From contig NZ_CP111043.1 of NCBI RefSeq assembly GCF_026250525.1, forward strand, positions 1,116,001-1,180,000: a stretch of 64,000 bases of DNA. The letters run 5' to 3'. Of this stretch, positions 9,477-17,881 are shown piece after piece. The position numbers and the translations under genes were made by a program. How positions within the stretch are numbered: position 1 is the first letter of the stretch; every line of letters starts with the position of its first letter. This DNA is from Chondrinema litorale. GTDB lineage: Bacteria > Bacteroidota > Bacteroidia > Cytophagales > Flammeovirgaceae. The notes beneath the pieces are model-generated. The model made no database searches and had not been told where the DNA came from. It saw only the letters and a program-made list of their open reading frames with translations.

Positions 9477-10486
9477 TGATTATCCGTAAAGCTACCACAA
9501 AGTAAATAGGGTATGGTCTGCGCTTCGAAATTAGCTCAAAAACAGGTCATTATGGATAGTATTATTGAATTCATGGAAGCGTACCGCAATGAGCAGGTAT
9601 GCCGTGAGCGTTTCAAGGAAATCAGGGATAAAGCAGGTGTTTGTTGCAAGAAATGCGGTAGCCAAGAGCATTACTGGCTAAATAGCAAGCAGATGTACCA
9701 ATGCAAGTCATGCAGTTTTAGGACAGGCCTCCGCAGTGGCACCATCATGGAAGCTTCCAAACTTCCGTTTCGCTACTGGTTCGTTGCTATCTGGCTGATG
9801 GGCTGTAGCAAGAAAGGTTCTTCTGCCTGTAATGTGCAGAGGCAGCTCAATCATAAGCGCTATGAACCTATCTGGGCAATGATGCACAAAATACGCTCTG
9901 CGATGGGCCAACGGGACAACCACTACTTGCTGGGAGGCAATATTGAGGTAGACGAAGGGTTCTTTGAAACACTAGTACCCGAGGGGCAGAAGGAAGAGGA
10001 GAGAAAGCGGGGAAGGGGGAGCCAGAAGCAGACCATGGCGATGGTCTTTGCACAGACAGAGGTGGTGCTACAGCCTAAAAAACACCGCCCTTCTAAAAGG
10101 TGCAAGTATTTCAAAATGGCTGTATGCGCTGATTTTACAGTAGAAACTGCTAGAAATACGATTACCCGGCATGTTGCCCAGAATGCCAAGATGATTACAG
10201 ATGGCTATTCAACCTATCAGTCACTGACAGGAGAGTTCGAGATGGATGTGGAAAAAGTGCCCTCAAAACAGGCCCATATCAAACTACCTTGGGTACATAC
10301 AGCCATTGGGAATGCAAAGAAAGTCCTACAAGGGATATATCAGCATACAAGGCCAGGGTATCTACAGAATTATCTAGATGAGTTCTGTTACAAACTCAAT
10401 AGAAGATACTTTGAAAATGATATTTTTGACAGAATATTAATTGCTTGTACGCTCACTTGAGCTTGTGGTAAGAATACGGATAATCA
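9477..10486 (+). mobile_element. IS1595-type insertion sequence, about 1010 bp
   Basis: The element is bounded by imperfect 28-bp terminal inverted repeats. The left end is TGATTATCCGTA, 4 nt, TACCACAA (9477-9504). The right end, read in reverse complement, gives the same TGATTATCCGTA, 4 different nt, TACCACAA (10459-10486). It encodes one ISXO2-like transposase. A perfect 12-bp direct repeat, TTTAGAATAAAA, flanks both ends. The element is visibly more GC-rich than its surroundings, which suggests recent arrival. The insertion site overlaps the last codons and stop of the GH3 gene, yet the target duplication regenerates the stop, so no gene is broken. Confidence 0.93.
9552..10460 (+). CDS. 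IS1595 family transposase (ISXO2-like)
   Basis: 302 residues from the ATG at 9552, where family members begin (MDSIIEFMEAYRNEQVCRER); an in-frame ATG at 9513 would add 13 residues. The N-terminal zinc ribbon has CCKKCGS and CKSCSFRT, with the conserved RSGTIMEASKLPFRYWF following. The DDE-like catalytic part shows NIEVDEGFFE, then ITDGYSTYQSL, and finally the YLQNYLDEFCYKLNRR signature of ISXO2-like enzymes. All these blocks are intact and there is no frameshift, so the copy may be active. The stop codon lies inside the right terminal inverted repeat. Base composition differs from the neighbours. Confidence 0.95.
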   Translation: MDSIIEFMEAYRNEQVCRERFKEIRDKAGVCCKKCGSQEHYWLNSKQMYQCKSCSFRTGLRSGTIMEASKLPFRYWFVAIWLMGCSKKGSSACNVQRQLNHKRYEPIWAMMHKIRSAMGQRDNHYLLGGNIEVDEGFFETLVPEGQKEEERKRGRGSQKQTMAMVFAQTEVVLQPKKHRPSKRCKYFKMAVCADFTVETARNTITRHVAQNAKMITDGYSTYQSLTGEFEMDVEKVPSKQAHIKLPWVHTAIGNAKKVLQGIYQHTRPGYLQNYLDEFCYKLNRRYFENDIFDRILIACTLT

Positions 10487-10498
10487 TTTAGAATAAAA
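10487..10498. repeat. Target-site duplication, right copy
   Basis: TTTAGAATAAAA directly right of the IS, identical to 9465-9476. Confidence 0.9.
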
Positions 10499-10526
10499 AG
10501 CCTTTTTTGTAAAACATCATCATAAA

Positions 10527-10565
10527 AAATCTGTAGGTTATTCATTTAACTTACAGATTTTTTTT
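10527..10565 (+). terminator. Hairpin terminator, probably of the GH3 gene before IS insertion
   Basis: AAATCTGTAGGTTA pairs with TAACTTACAGATTT (one G-T), and eight T follow. It is the first good terminator downstream of the GH3 gene. The IS now lies between gene and terminator, so it may instead end IS transcripts. Confidence 0.8.
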
Positions 10566-10650
10566 GCTTAAATGATTTGAAAATTTAACATCAACTAACT
10601 CAAACATTTAGCTGCTTTGTTGGTATTTATCTTATCAAAATCCAATCAAT

Positions 10651-11310
10651 ATGAAGAAGATACCAGAATTTACAAGCAAACTCAGAAAAAATATAGTTAC
10701 TGTTCCAGAAATTATAAATAATTGTTCTGGTATTCGTGTTTTTGGCCAACTACTTAAATCATTTTTGTTTAGTACAGATGTAGCTATAATTCGAAATACC
10801 AATGCCAATGCAATTATTGCTGTTTACCCATTTACACCTCAACCGTTAATTTCTCATTCACTTATTCTTGCTGCCGACAAACCAATTTTTTGCGGCGTTG
10901 GAGGTGGTATTACAACAGGAGAAAGATCAATCGAATTGGCTTTAGATGCTGAGTTTCAAGGTGCTTTGGGTGTAGTTTTAAACAAGCCAACACCTAACGA
11001 ATTAATCAAAAAACTGAAAGACAAAGTAGATATTCCGGTGATAATCACAGTAGTTTCTGACAAAGAAGATTTTAAAGGAAGGATTGATGCCGGAGTAGAC
11101 ATTTTTAATGTTTCTGGTGCTGATAAAACCACAGACATTATTAAAAAAATAAAAGATATCAACAGCGATGTAGCCATTATCGCTACTGGTGGTAAGTCTG
11201 ATGAAACCATTCAAAAAGCCATAGACACTGGTGCTAATGCCATTTCTTACACTCCACCAACCACTGCTGAGTTGTTTAAAGAAATTATGATTAAATATAG
11301 AAATGAATAA
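10651..11310 (+). CDS. TIM-barrel phosphate-binding-type protein, function unknown
   Basis: 219 residues, no signal peptide, so cytoplasmic. The alternation of strands and helices, with CGVGGGITTGERSIELAL near residue 85, GVVLNKPTPNELI, IPVIITVVS, AGVDIFNVSGADKT and IIATGGKSDETI, describes a (beta/alpha)8 barrel with a phosphate-binding end (GG/ATGG near 175-180). This resembles nitronate-monooxygenase/IMPDH-like and ThiG-like barrels. I recall similar proteins in Firmicutes annotated only as 'hydrolase', without proven function. It is flanked by the IS and a convergent amidohydrolase gene and is a single-gene unit ending at a strong hairpin. The reaction cannot be stated. Confidence 0.65.
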   Translation: MKKIPEFTSKLRKNIVTVPEIINNCSGIRVFGQLLKSFLFSTDVAIIRNTNANAIIAVYPFTPQPLISHSLILAADKPIFCGVGGGITTGERSIELALDAEFQGALGVVLNKPTPNELIKKLKDKVDIPVIITVVSDKEDFKGRIDAGVDIFNVSGADKTTDIIKKIKDINSDVAIIATGGKSDETIQKAIDTGANAISYTPPTTAELFKEIMIKYRNE

Positions 11311-11315
11311 AAAAA

Positions 11316-11341
11316 GGAAGGCTTCCAATAGAAAGCCTTCC
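11316..11341. terminator. Bidirectional hairpin terminator
   Basis: GGAAGGCTT and AAGCCTTCC form a perfect 9-bp stem with an A-rich 5' side. It lies between convergent genes ending at 11310 and 11370. Confidence 0.8.
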
Positions 11342-11369
11342 AAATAATCGATAGAGACAAGTAACAAAT

Positions 11370-14300
11370 TTATTCTTTAATTCCAGGCAAACCTTCTGGT
11401 TTAACAGTTTGCCACCAGAATTTTTCAGCTTTCTTTTTATCAGGATAAACTTCGTCTAGGGTGTTGCCTTCGTAAAGTCTACCGTTTTTCATCACATACT
11501 GTATGGTGTTTGAGTTTCTGATGTTTTCTAAAGGATTTTCGTTCAAAATCACTAAATCAGCCAGTTTTCCTTCTTCTACAGAACCCAAATCTTTATCTAA
11601 ACCTAAAGCTTCTGCGCCAATAATGGTCGCCACTTTTAATGCATCGTGGTTTTTCATTCCACCAGATTGCACAGACCAAAGCTCCCAGTGGTAACCCAAA
11701 CCTTGTAACTGCCCGTGGCTTCCGATTCCTGCTAATCCACCTTCTTCTACTAAGTTTTTGATAAACTCAGCATGTTTCGGGAATACGTGTTCTTCGTCCA
11801 TAAACCAGCCAGCTCTTCTTCTTGCTTTGCCTGCTAATTCTTCGTAAGGAGTGAAATACTGCATCTTAGGATCATTGTAAGGCTGCTCAGTTGCATAGTA
11901 ATAATTCTCTGCAAATGGACCTCCATATGCCACTAACATGGTTGGAGTAACAGCCATTTGAGATTCGGCAATCGTTTTTACTACATCGCTGTAAATCGGA
12001 TAGATTGGCAATGCATGCTCATGACCCGGATAGCCATCTAATAGTTGCGTCATGTTGAGTTTAAAATCAAGACCACCTTCTGTAGTTGGCATTAATCCTT
12101 GCTCTTTTGCGGCCATAATTATCCACTGTCTTTGCTGGCGATTACCAGTAAGATACATTTTAATGGTTTTGGTATTGTAGTACTCGCTATACTGTTTCAA
12201 AACCTTTTTTGCTTGATCTAAACTTTTGATATTGTATGCCCAGAAACCAACTCCCGGACCTGTAGAATAAACTCTTGGTCCATACAATTCACCAGCATCC
12301 ACCAAATCTGAATAAGTTAATACATCTGTAGTAGCAGTTTGTGGATCGCGAGTCGTAGTAACTCCATAAGCCAAGTTTGCTGCATAAATCCAAACTTGTG
12401 TTTTATGGATGCCCCAAACAGGCCACATATGTGCGTGAGTATCAACTAAGCCCGGCATCACAGTTTTACCCTTCAGATCAATTACTTCTGCACCTTTCGG
12501 GACTGTTAAACTTCCACTTGTGCCTACTGCTTTTATTCGGTTGTTTTCAATTAAAATATCACCATTTTCGATAATCTCATCACCTTTCATGGTAATAATT
12601 CTGGCACCTTGTAGCAATGCAACTCCTTTAGGAATATCTTTTTTGATAAGTACTTCTATCTTATGCTCTTCGGCTTCATACTTATCTTTTTTCTTCTCAT
12701 CTTCTTCTTCCTTTTCTTCTTCAACCTTTTCCTCATCATCTTTCTCTTCTTCCTTTTTCTCTTCTGCTTTCAATTTGGCTTCTTCCTTTTTAGCCGCTTT
12801 TACTGAATCTTCAAAAGCTTTTGCTTCATCTAAATCATATACAAAATGGCTATGCCCTAAAGACCAATGTACTTTTTTACCATCGGCAGACCAATAAGGA
12901 AATTCTCCACCTAACTCTGTTAGCTTCTTAGAAGGGAAAGAAGCACTTTCTGGATTTGAAACTGATATTTTAGGGGTTTTACCAACCTTAGGAACAGTAA
13001 CTATATAAATCTCATTATTGATTTTTGCCAAAGCTTGATCGCCCTCCGGAGCCATTAGAATAACATCTGCCTTAGATGGTTCACTTACTGCTTTCATCTC
13101 CATTTCTTGTGGAAGTAAGCTAAAGTTGCTATGGCTATTATCATGGCTCTCAATTAGCTCACGCATACTACCAAAAGTAGTAATACCTGTTATTGCAACA
13201 TGTTCCTTTTCGTCGGTTCCATCCCACCTGATAGAAACCAAACCTTTTGAGTAGTTATTGAGGTAGATTCGATCGTCGCTTTTAATAAAATGAGGATTAC
13301 CACGACCATTGCTTTTTGTTATAAATTGAACTTCTCCACCATCGGCACTTATCCAACACAAATCTTCTGTAGCAGCAAAAGCCATCGGATCGTATGCATC
13401 TTTATAATTTTGAGCTTTACCTCTTGTAAATACAATTCTATTAGAATTAAAAGACCAAACAGGAGAACCATAAATTGCAGAAGCTTTAGTTAACTGTACA
13501 GGCTTTGGCTTACCTTCAATATTTACTTTGTATAGGTGCCCTCCTTCTGGTGACCAAGTGGTAAATACAATCCATTTTCCATCTGGCGACCAAGTTGGCT
13601 GCGCTTCAGTAAACTCATTTTTTGTAAGTTTTTCAGGTTTACCTGATGGATAATCCATTACATAAAGCTTGTTGAGCACAGTAAATGCGAGTTTAGAGCC
13701 ATCTGGCGAAGGAACTGCATCTCTAATCTGCGTAGCAACTACTTCCTCTTTATCTTCAATAGGGAATTTAAACTCTAACCTTGGCCCCATAGGCAAAGAA
13801 ACATTTACCTCAAATGGAATTTCTGTAGCTACTTTATCTGCAATTGCTATTTTATAAATTTTACCTCCGTAAGAAGTTACTAAAAACTTACTGTCTGGTG
13901 TAAAAGACATAGCAGGTAATACACCCAATGGAGCAATTGATTCCTGCTCGTCGCGCTGAACTGGGTAAGCTAACCAACTTTCGTCACCTGAATCTAAATT
14001 TCTGAGCATTAATCCGGTTTCATCTTCAAAGCGAGTTCCGTAAACCATCCATTTACCATCGGGTGAAAGGGTTGGTGTAAAAGCAGAACCATAGCGAGAA
14101 GTAACCACACTACCTTCACCAGCTTCAAGATCGTAGCATCCTATCTGATATTGAGGTAATTGTGCATTGTAATTCCATGCGCCACGTCTTTGAGAGAAAT
14201 AAATCTTTGTACCATCTCCATTATAAGTTGGATCGGTGGTTTTTAAAGCGTCTGGCTTATCTGTAATTTGAATACCGCCACCACCATCTTTATGGTAAAT

Positions 14301-14879
14301 GTAAAGTTTGATATTTCTCCTTCCTTTAGCTCCAACAACGTATTTGCCATCTGGACTCCAATCGGCAGAAAAGTAATTTTGGTTATTATCTTTCGTGATT
14401 TGTTTTCTTTCGTTGGTTTTCAAATCCATTGTCCAGATGTTGTCTGAACCACTAGAGTCTGAAACAAATACAATACTGCTTCCATCATTATTATATCGCG
14501 GATGCACATCGTATGGTAAACCGCTAGTAACTGCACGTGCATTGCCACCCACAAAAGGGATAATATATATATCGCCCATTAAATCGAAGACAATACTATC
14601 TCCGGCAGGGTTTACATCTAATGAAATCCAAGTACCTTCATTGGTAGTGAAAGAAACATTTCTTTCTGGTTTGAGGGGAAGTGCTTTTTTCTCGTCTTTC
14701 TTTTCAGTTTTAGTAGAATCTTTTTTGGTAGTATCTTGAAAAGCGAGGGTATAGTTGAGTAAATCTAAATCGTAGAGATCATTTGCTTTACTTGTTTGCC
14801 AGTTAGTTAATCCTGTTATACAAAATGCAAACAGGCATAATCTGATAAATTTTAAATTCATATGCAGTAGTTTTATCAA
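11370..14879 (-). CDS. PD40 (TolB-like) beta-propeller amidohydrolase, exported
   Basis: 1169 residues. A signal peptide (FIRLCLFAFCITGLT, cleaved near KA|ND) sends it to the periplasm or beyond. Residues about 70-670 contain many PD40 repeats of the form W-S-P-D-G-K (SADWSPDGKYVVG, TWSPDGKWIVFTTW), forming a TolB/tricorn-like propeller. Residues about 690-745 are an extremely charged Lys/Glu linker. Residues about 755-1150 are an amidohydrolase domain: VMPGLVDTHAHMWPVWG gives the metal-binding HxH near 810, followed by TTRDP, GHEHALP, GIGSHGQ and KLADLVILNENPL. Such fusions are known in Bacteroidota and are annotated as amidohydrolases; the physiological substrate (peptide, dipeptide or cyclic amide) is not established. 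It is a separate unit, with the upstream OmpA-type gene ending at its own terminator. Confidence 0.88.
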   Translation of the reverse strand: MIKLLHMNLKFIRLCLFAFCITGLTNWQTSKANDLYDLDLLNYTLAFQDTTKKDSTKTEKKDEKKALPLKPERNVSFTTNEGTWISLDVNPAGDSIVFDLMGDIYIIPFVGGNARAVTSGLPYDVHPRYNNDGSSIVFVSDSSGSDNIWTMDLKTNERKQITKDNNQNYFSADWSPDGKYVVGAKGRRNIKLYIYHKDGGGGIQITDKPDALKTTDPTYNGDGTKIYFSQRRGAWNYNAQLPQYQIGCYDLEAGEGSVVTSRYGSAFTPTLSPDGKWMVYGTRFEDETGLMLRNLDSGDESWLAYPVQRDEQESIAPLGVLPAMSFTPDSKFLVTSYGGKIYKIAIADKVATEIPFEVNVSLPMGPRLEFKFPIEDKEEVVATQIRDAVPSPDGSKLAFTVLNKLYVMDYPSGKPEKLTKNEFTEAQPTWSPDGKWIVFTTWSPEGGHLYKVNIEGKPKPVQLTKASAIYGSPVWSFNSNRIVFTRGKAQNYKDAYDPMAFAATEDLCWISADGGEVQFITKSNGRGNPHFIKSDDRIYLNNYSKGLVSIRWDGTDEKEHVAITGITTFGSMRELIESHDNSHSNFSLLPQEMEMKAVSEPSKADVILMAPEGDQALAKINNEIYIVTVPKVGKTPKISVSNPESASFPSKKLTELGGEFPYWSADGKKVHWSLGHSHFVYDLDEAKAFEDSVKAAKKEEAKLKAEEKKEEEKDDEEKVEEEKEEEDEKKKDKYEAEEHKIEVLIKKDIPKGVALLQGARIITMKGDEIIENGDILIENNRIKAVGTSGSLTVPKGAEVIDLKGKTVMPGLVDTHAHMWPVWGIHKTQVWIYAANLAYGVTTTRDPQTATTDVLTYSDLVDAGELYGPRVYSTGPGVGFWAYNIKSLDQAKKVLKQYSEYYNTKTIKMYLTGNRQQRQWIIMAAKEQGLMPTTEGGLDFKLNMTQLLDGYPGHEHALPIYPIYSDVVKTIAESQMAVTPTMLVAYGGPFAENYYYATEQPYNDPKMQYFTPYEELAGKARRRAGWFMDEEHVFPKHAEFIKNLVEEGGLAGIGSHGQLQGLGYHWELWSVQSGGMKNHDALKVATIIGAEALGLDKDLGSVEEGKLADLVILNENPLENIRNSNTIQYVMKNGRLYEGNTLDEVYPDKKKAEKFWWQTVKPEGLPGIKE

Positions 14880-14976
14880 TAAGCCAATTAATGAATTCTA
14901 AAGCTAGTAAATGGCAAAGTGAAAGGCTAAAAAAAATAATATATACCCATAAAATTGAGGATAAACGGCACAAAAA

Positions 14977-15003
14977 AGCCTGTTACAAAAATTGCAACAG
15001 GCT
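14977..15003 (-). terminator. Hairpin terminator of the OmpA-type gene
   Basis: AGCCTGTT and AACAGGCT form a stem. Read on the minus strand it is followed by a U-rich stretch, 39 nt after the stop of the gene ending at 15042. Confidence 0.75.
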
Positions 15004-15041
15004 AAATTTTAAAATCAGAAAATACTGACTTTCAGTTCATC

Positions 15042-16958
15042 CTATAATATTTTAAACTCAATACGTCTATTTGAAGCTCGGTTCTCGTCAGAATCATTTG
15101 CAACTACCGGCTGAGTTTCTCCATAACCAATAGCAGTAAGTCTTTCTTTAGAAACACCTGCCTCAGTTAAATAATTTACAACAGCTCCAGCTCTTTGTTG
15201 AGAAAGTTCCTGATTAGCTGTATCTGAGCCCACATCATCTGTATGACCTCCAATCTCAATTTTTATGTCTTTGTTATCTTGCATAAAATTTACTAGCTTA
15301 TCTAATTCTGTTTTAGATTTTGATAAGAGGCTATAAGAACCGAATTCAAAGAAAATATTATTGAGGGTTACTTTAGAACCAACTACTACTGGCTCAAGAG
15401 GAATATCCAAAGAAATTTCCTGTGATTCTTTCTCCGCTTTATAGTCAAAGCTCAAACTTTTATACAAGTATCCATTTTTATTTACATGTAATGCATATTC
15501 AGCACCTGCTGTGAGTACAATTACATACGATCCATTTTCCGCATCAGAATTTACAATCGAAATCACCTCATTACTCTCAATATCTGTCAATTCGATTTTG
15601 GCGTCTAGTACCTCTCCTGTTTTTACATCATATACTTTTCCCTTTACGATATCACTAGATTCTTTAATTCTAATTTCTTCTGGAATATCGAATGCGAATA
15701 GCGTACTGATTAGTTGCTGTCTTTCATCGCGAACTTCATGTGAGTAATACCCTTTCTTTCCATCTGCTGTAATTACCAGAGATACTTGATCGTGGTAATC
15801 GTTTATTGGATAACCAAGATTTTCGGGCTTTCCCCAACTGCCTTTTTCCTCTTTTTCTACTCTGTAAAGATCGTAACCCCAAAAACCTTCGTGCCCTCTA
15901 GATGAGAAAAACAATGTTTTACCATTTGCATGTATAAAAGGAGAAACCTCATTTAAAGGCGTATTTATAGGTTTGCCTAAGTTTACTGATGGCATCCAGT
16001 TTCCTTCTTTGTCTTTTTTGCTCATCCAAATATCGTTCTGCCCAATTCCTCCTCCTCTATCTGAAATAAAATATATTTCCCTACCATCGGCAGATAAAGC
16101 CGGCTGAGACTCCCATGCTTTTGTATTAATGTTACTACCCATATTTTCGGGGGTACTCCATGTATCGCCAGTTTTATAACTGATAAACAAATCGCAAGCA
16201 CCATATACTTTTCTGTCGCTGTTTCCTACACATGCTGTAAAAATCATGGTTTTACCATCAGCCGAAATACTACAAGTACCTTCGTTAAATTTAGAACTCA
16301 ATTCTTCAATTATGGTAGGATCTTGCCAATTACCATTCTCAAAATTTACTTGATAAATGTCTTCATTATCCCCTGTTCTACCAGTAAAAATCATGGTTTC
16401 TTTATCAGCAGTAAGTGAGGGAAAATACTGTTGGCGCAATTTGTTAACTGATGCAGGTAAAGGAACAGGCTCAAATTTCATAGGCTTTTTCATTGCCTCA
16501 ATCGCATAATCAGAAGTTTCTATAATCTTATTTGCCAGATTAATATCGTTCACATACCGTGCACTTGGGTTCGAGCTGAGAAACTCTTTGGCATATTTTA
16601 AAGCCTCATTGTACTTACCTTCGGTAATATTAAACTCTGCCAAACGAATATATGCTGGGGCAAAAGCTTTGTCAGATGGTTTTAGGTCGGCTGCCGCCTG
16701 ATAGTGTTTTCTAGCATTAGCTACATCTCTAAGAGAAAAATAAAAAAAAGCCAAATCACGATGAGCTTCAGCATAATTCGGTGCTATGCCCAAAGCTTTT
16801 TCCATGTTATTAATAGCTTTATTAAAATTTCTCGATCCGGCTGCTTCTCTTCCTTCCTGATAAAGTTTTTGAGCTTTTTTGGATATCTTCTGAGAAAACA
16901 GATTTTGAGTTTGAATCAGCGAGATGATAGTTAGCAGAAAAAAAATACTTTTTTTCAT
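15042..16958 (-). CDS. PorE-like TPR / PD40 / OmpA-C protein
   Basis: 638 residues from the ATG at 16958, chosen because the signal peptide KKSIFFLLTIISLI begins there; the longer frame to 17003 adds 15 unlikely residues. Domains in order: TPR-like helices (about 20-145, e.g. NYAEAHRDLAFFYFSLRD); PD40 repeats (about 175-400, SADGKTMIFTA, SADGREIYFISDRGG); a carboxypeptidase-regulatory-like domain (about 425-510, VKGKVYDVKTGEVLDAKIEL); and an OmpA C-terminal peptidoglycan-binding domain (about 530-635, IEIGGHTDDVGS, NQELSQQRA, YGETQPV). This order matches PorE, a periplasmic T9SS component linking the system to peptidoglycan. Unlike a lipoprotein it has no lipobox; cleavage at FS|QK is expected. 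Many Bacteroidota paralogues share this architecture, so the PorE role is an inference. Confidence 0.85.
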   Translation of the reverse strand: MKKSIFFLLTIISLIQTQNLFSQKISKKAQKLYQEGREAAGSRNFNKAINNMEKALGIAPNYAEAHRDLAFFYFSLRDVANARKHYQAAADLKPSDKAFAPAYIRLAEFNITEGKYNEALKYAKEFLSSNPSARYVNDINLANKIIETSDYAIEAMKKPMKFEPVPLPASVNKLRQQYFPSLTADKETMIFTGRTGDNEDIYQVNFENGNWQDPTIIEELSSKFNEGTCSISADGKTMIFTACVGNSDRKVYGACDLFISYKTGDTWSTPENMGSNINTKAWESQPALSADGREIYFISDRGGGIGQNDIWMSKKDKEGNWMPSVNLGKPINTPLNEVSPFIHANGKTLFFSSRGHEGFWGYDLYRVEKEEKGSWGKPENLGYPINDYHDQVSLVITADGKKGYYSHEVRDERQQLISTLFAFDIPEEIRIKESSDIVKGKVYDVKTGEVLDAKIELTDIESNEVISIVNSDAENGSYVIVLTAGAEYALHVNKNGYLYKSLSFDYKAEKESQEISLDIPLEPVVVGSKVTLNNIFFEFGSYSLLSKSKTELDKLVNFMQDNKDIKIEIGGHTDDVGSDTANQELSQQRAGAVVNYLTEAGVSKERLTAIGYGETQPVVANDSDENRASNRRIEFKIL

Positions 16959-17104
16959 ATCTTGATTAAAGTTAAAAAAATTACTGGTGCAAATACCAAG
17001 CAATACTTACACTCGACTAATAAAAGTGTCTTTAGTTTAATCGTAAAACTTTATACATAATTGCCTATTTAAAGGCCTGAAAAGCAATAATAGTTTCAAT
17101 AAAA

Positions 17105-17130
17105 AAGGCAATGCTTTTAGACATTGCCTT
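17105..17130 (-). terminator. Hairpin terminator of the HMA gene
   Basis: AAGGCAATG and CATTGCCTT form a 9-bp stem; on the minus strand a run of U follows. It sits 29 nt after the HMA stop. Confidence 0.8.
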
Positions 17131-17158
17131 ACTAGTTGCTAATTAATAGTATTAAACC

Positions 17159-17542
17159 TCAATTACCTGCAGCTTTTAATGCAGGGGCTTTACAAGATTT
17201 AGGTAACATGTTGAATGCATCTTTATCTGCTTTTACATAATCTGCATCATATCCCATAGATGAGATTAAAGCTCTAATTTCGTCTCTATTTATCTTTTTA
17301 GATTTAAATTTTACAGTAAGCGTTTGTGAGTCATCTGCGAATTCTGTACTTACAATACCTTTTGTAAAAGTTAATTCATATTCGATTCTATCTTTACAAT
17401 CTTGGCAATGAGCCGAAGTATTAATTTCTACTACTTGTGCTCCCTTCTCTTCTGTCAACTGCTCATTAGATTGTCCGAATAATGCGATTTGTAATCCTGC
17501 TAGTAAAAAAGTTAAAGTGGTGATTTTTTTTAAGCTATTCAT
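17159..17542 (-). CDS. Exported heavy-metal-associated (HMA) domain protein
   Basis: 127 residues. A signal peptide of about 23 residues ends LFG|Q, then an HMA fold of about 70 residues follows. The metal-binding pair is Cys46 and Cys49 in AHCQDCKDR, with the later conserved segment KINRDEIRALISSMGYDAD. These domains bind Cu(I), Zn or Hg(II) in chaperones such as MerP, CopZ or the N-domains of P-type ATPases. The typical GMTCxxC is changed to SAHCQDC. No metal transporter gene is adjacent, so the metal is unknown; copper is the most common for periplasmic forms in Bacteroidota. It is a single-gene unit between two terminators. Confidence 0.85.
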   Translation of the reverse strand: MNSLKKITTLTFLLAGLQIALFGQSNEQLTEEKGAQVVEINTSAHCQDCKDRIEYELTFTKGIVSTEFADDSQTLTVKFKSKKINRDEIRALISSMGYDADYVKADKDAFNMLPKSCKAPALKAAGN

Positions 17543-17830
17543 ATCTAAAATTATTTACAGTGTCCGTTGATTTCGCATTTATAACGGTGTAAGTTTTTTA
17601 TATTGATAGCACTTTAATTTTATTCACAAACTAATTCTCATACTATTATTACAATCAAAATATAACACATTTTCAGAATAAAATACCGTTTATGCCTAAC
17701 AAACACCTCTAATATTCTTATTATTATATCAATTACTTATTAAAGTAATATTTAAATACATCTAATATTCGCTTTTTAAGATATTTAACCTCAAGTAAGA
17801 ATTACTTTCTTTTAGTAAAAACAAAGAAAA
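17543..17830. other. AT-rich intergenic region upstream of the HMA gene
   Basis: About 290 bp without a convincing reading frame on either strand. It must contain the promoter of the HMA gene, but I see no clear TTTG / TAnnTTTG pair and no conserved RNA motif. Confidence 0.5.
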
Positions 17831-17857
17831 AACCCTTAGAAAAAGCTCCTAAGGGTT
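17831..17857 (-). terminator. Hairpin terminator of fbp
   Basis: AACCCTTAG and CTAAGGGTT form a perfect 9-bp stem, followed on the minus strand by U-rich sequence. Confidence 0.8.
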
Positions 17858-17881
17858 TCGCATATAAAAAGATATTGAGTT

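Noticed and set aside
9708..10189. Minus-strand open frames within the IS
   Set aside because: Antisense of an intact, recognisable transposase; higher GC content makes chance frames longer there.
12520..12897. Plus-strand 125-residue Ser/Phe-rich open frame
   Set aside because: Antisense shadow of the Lys/Glu linker of the amidohydrolase; its composition is explained by the repeated GAA/AAG codons of the real gene.
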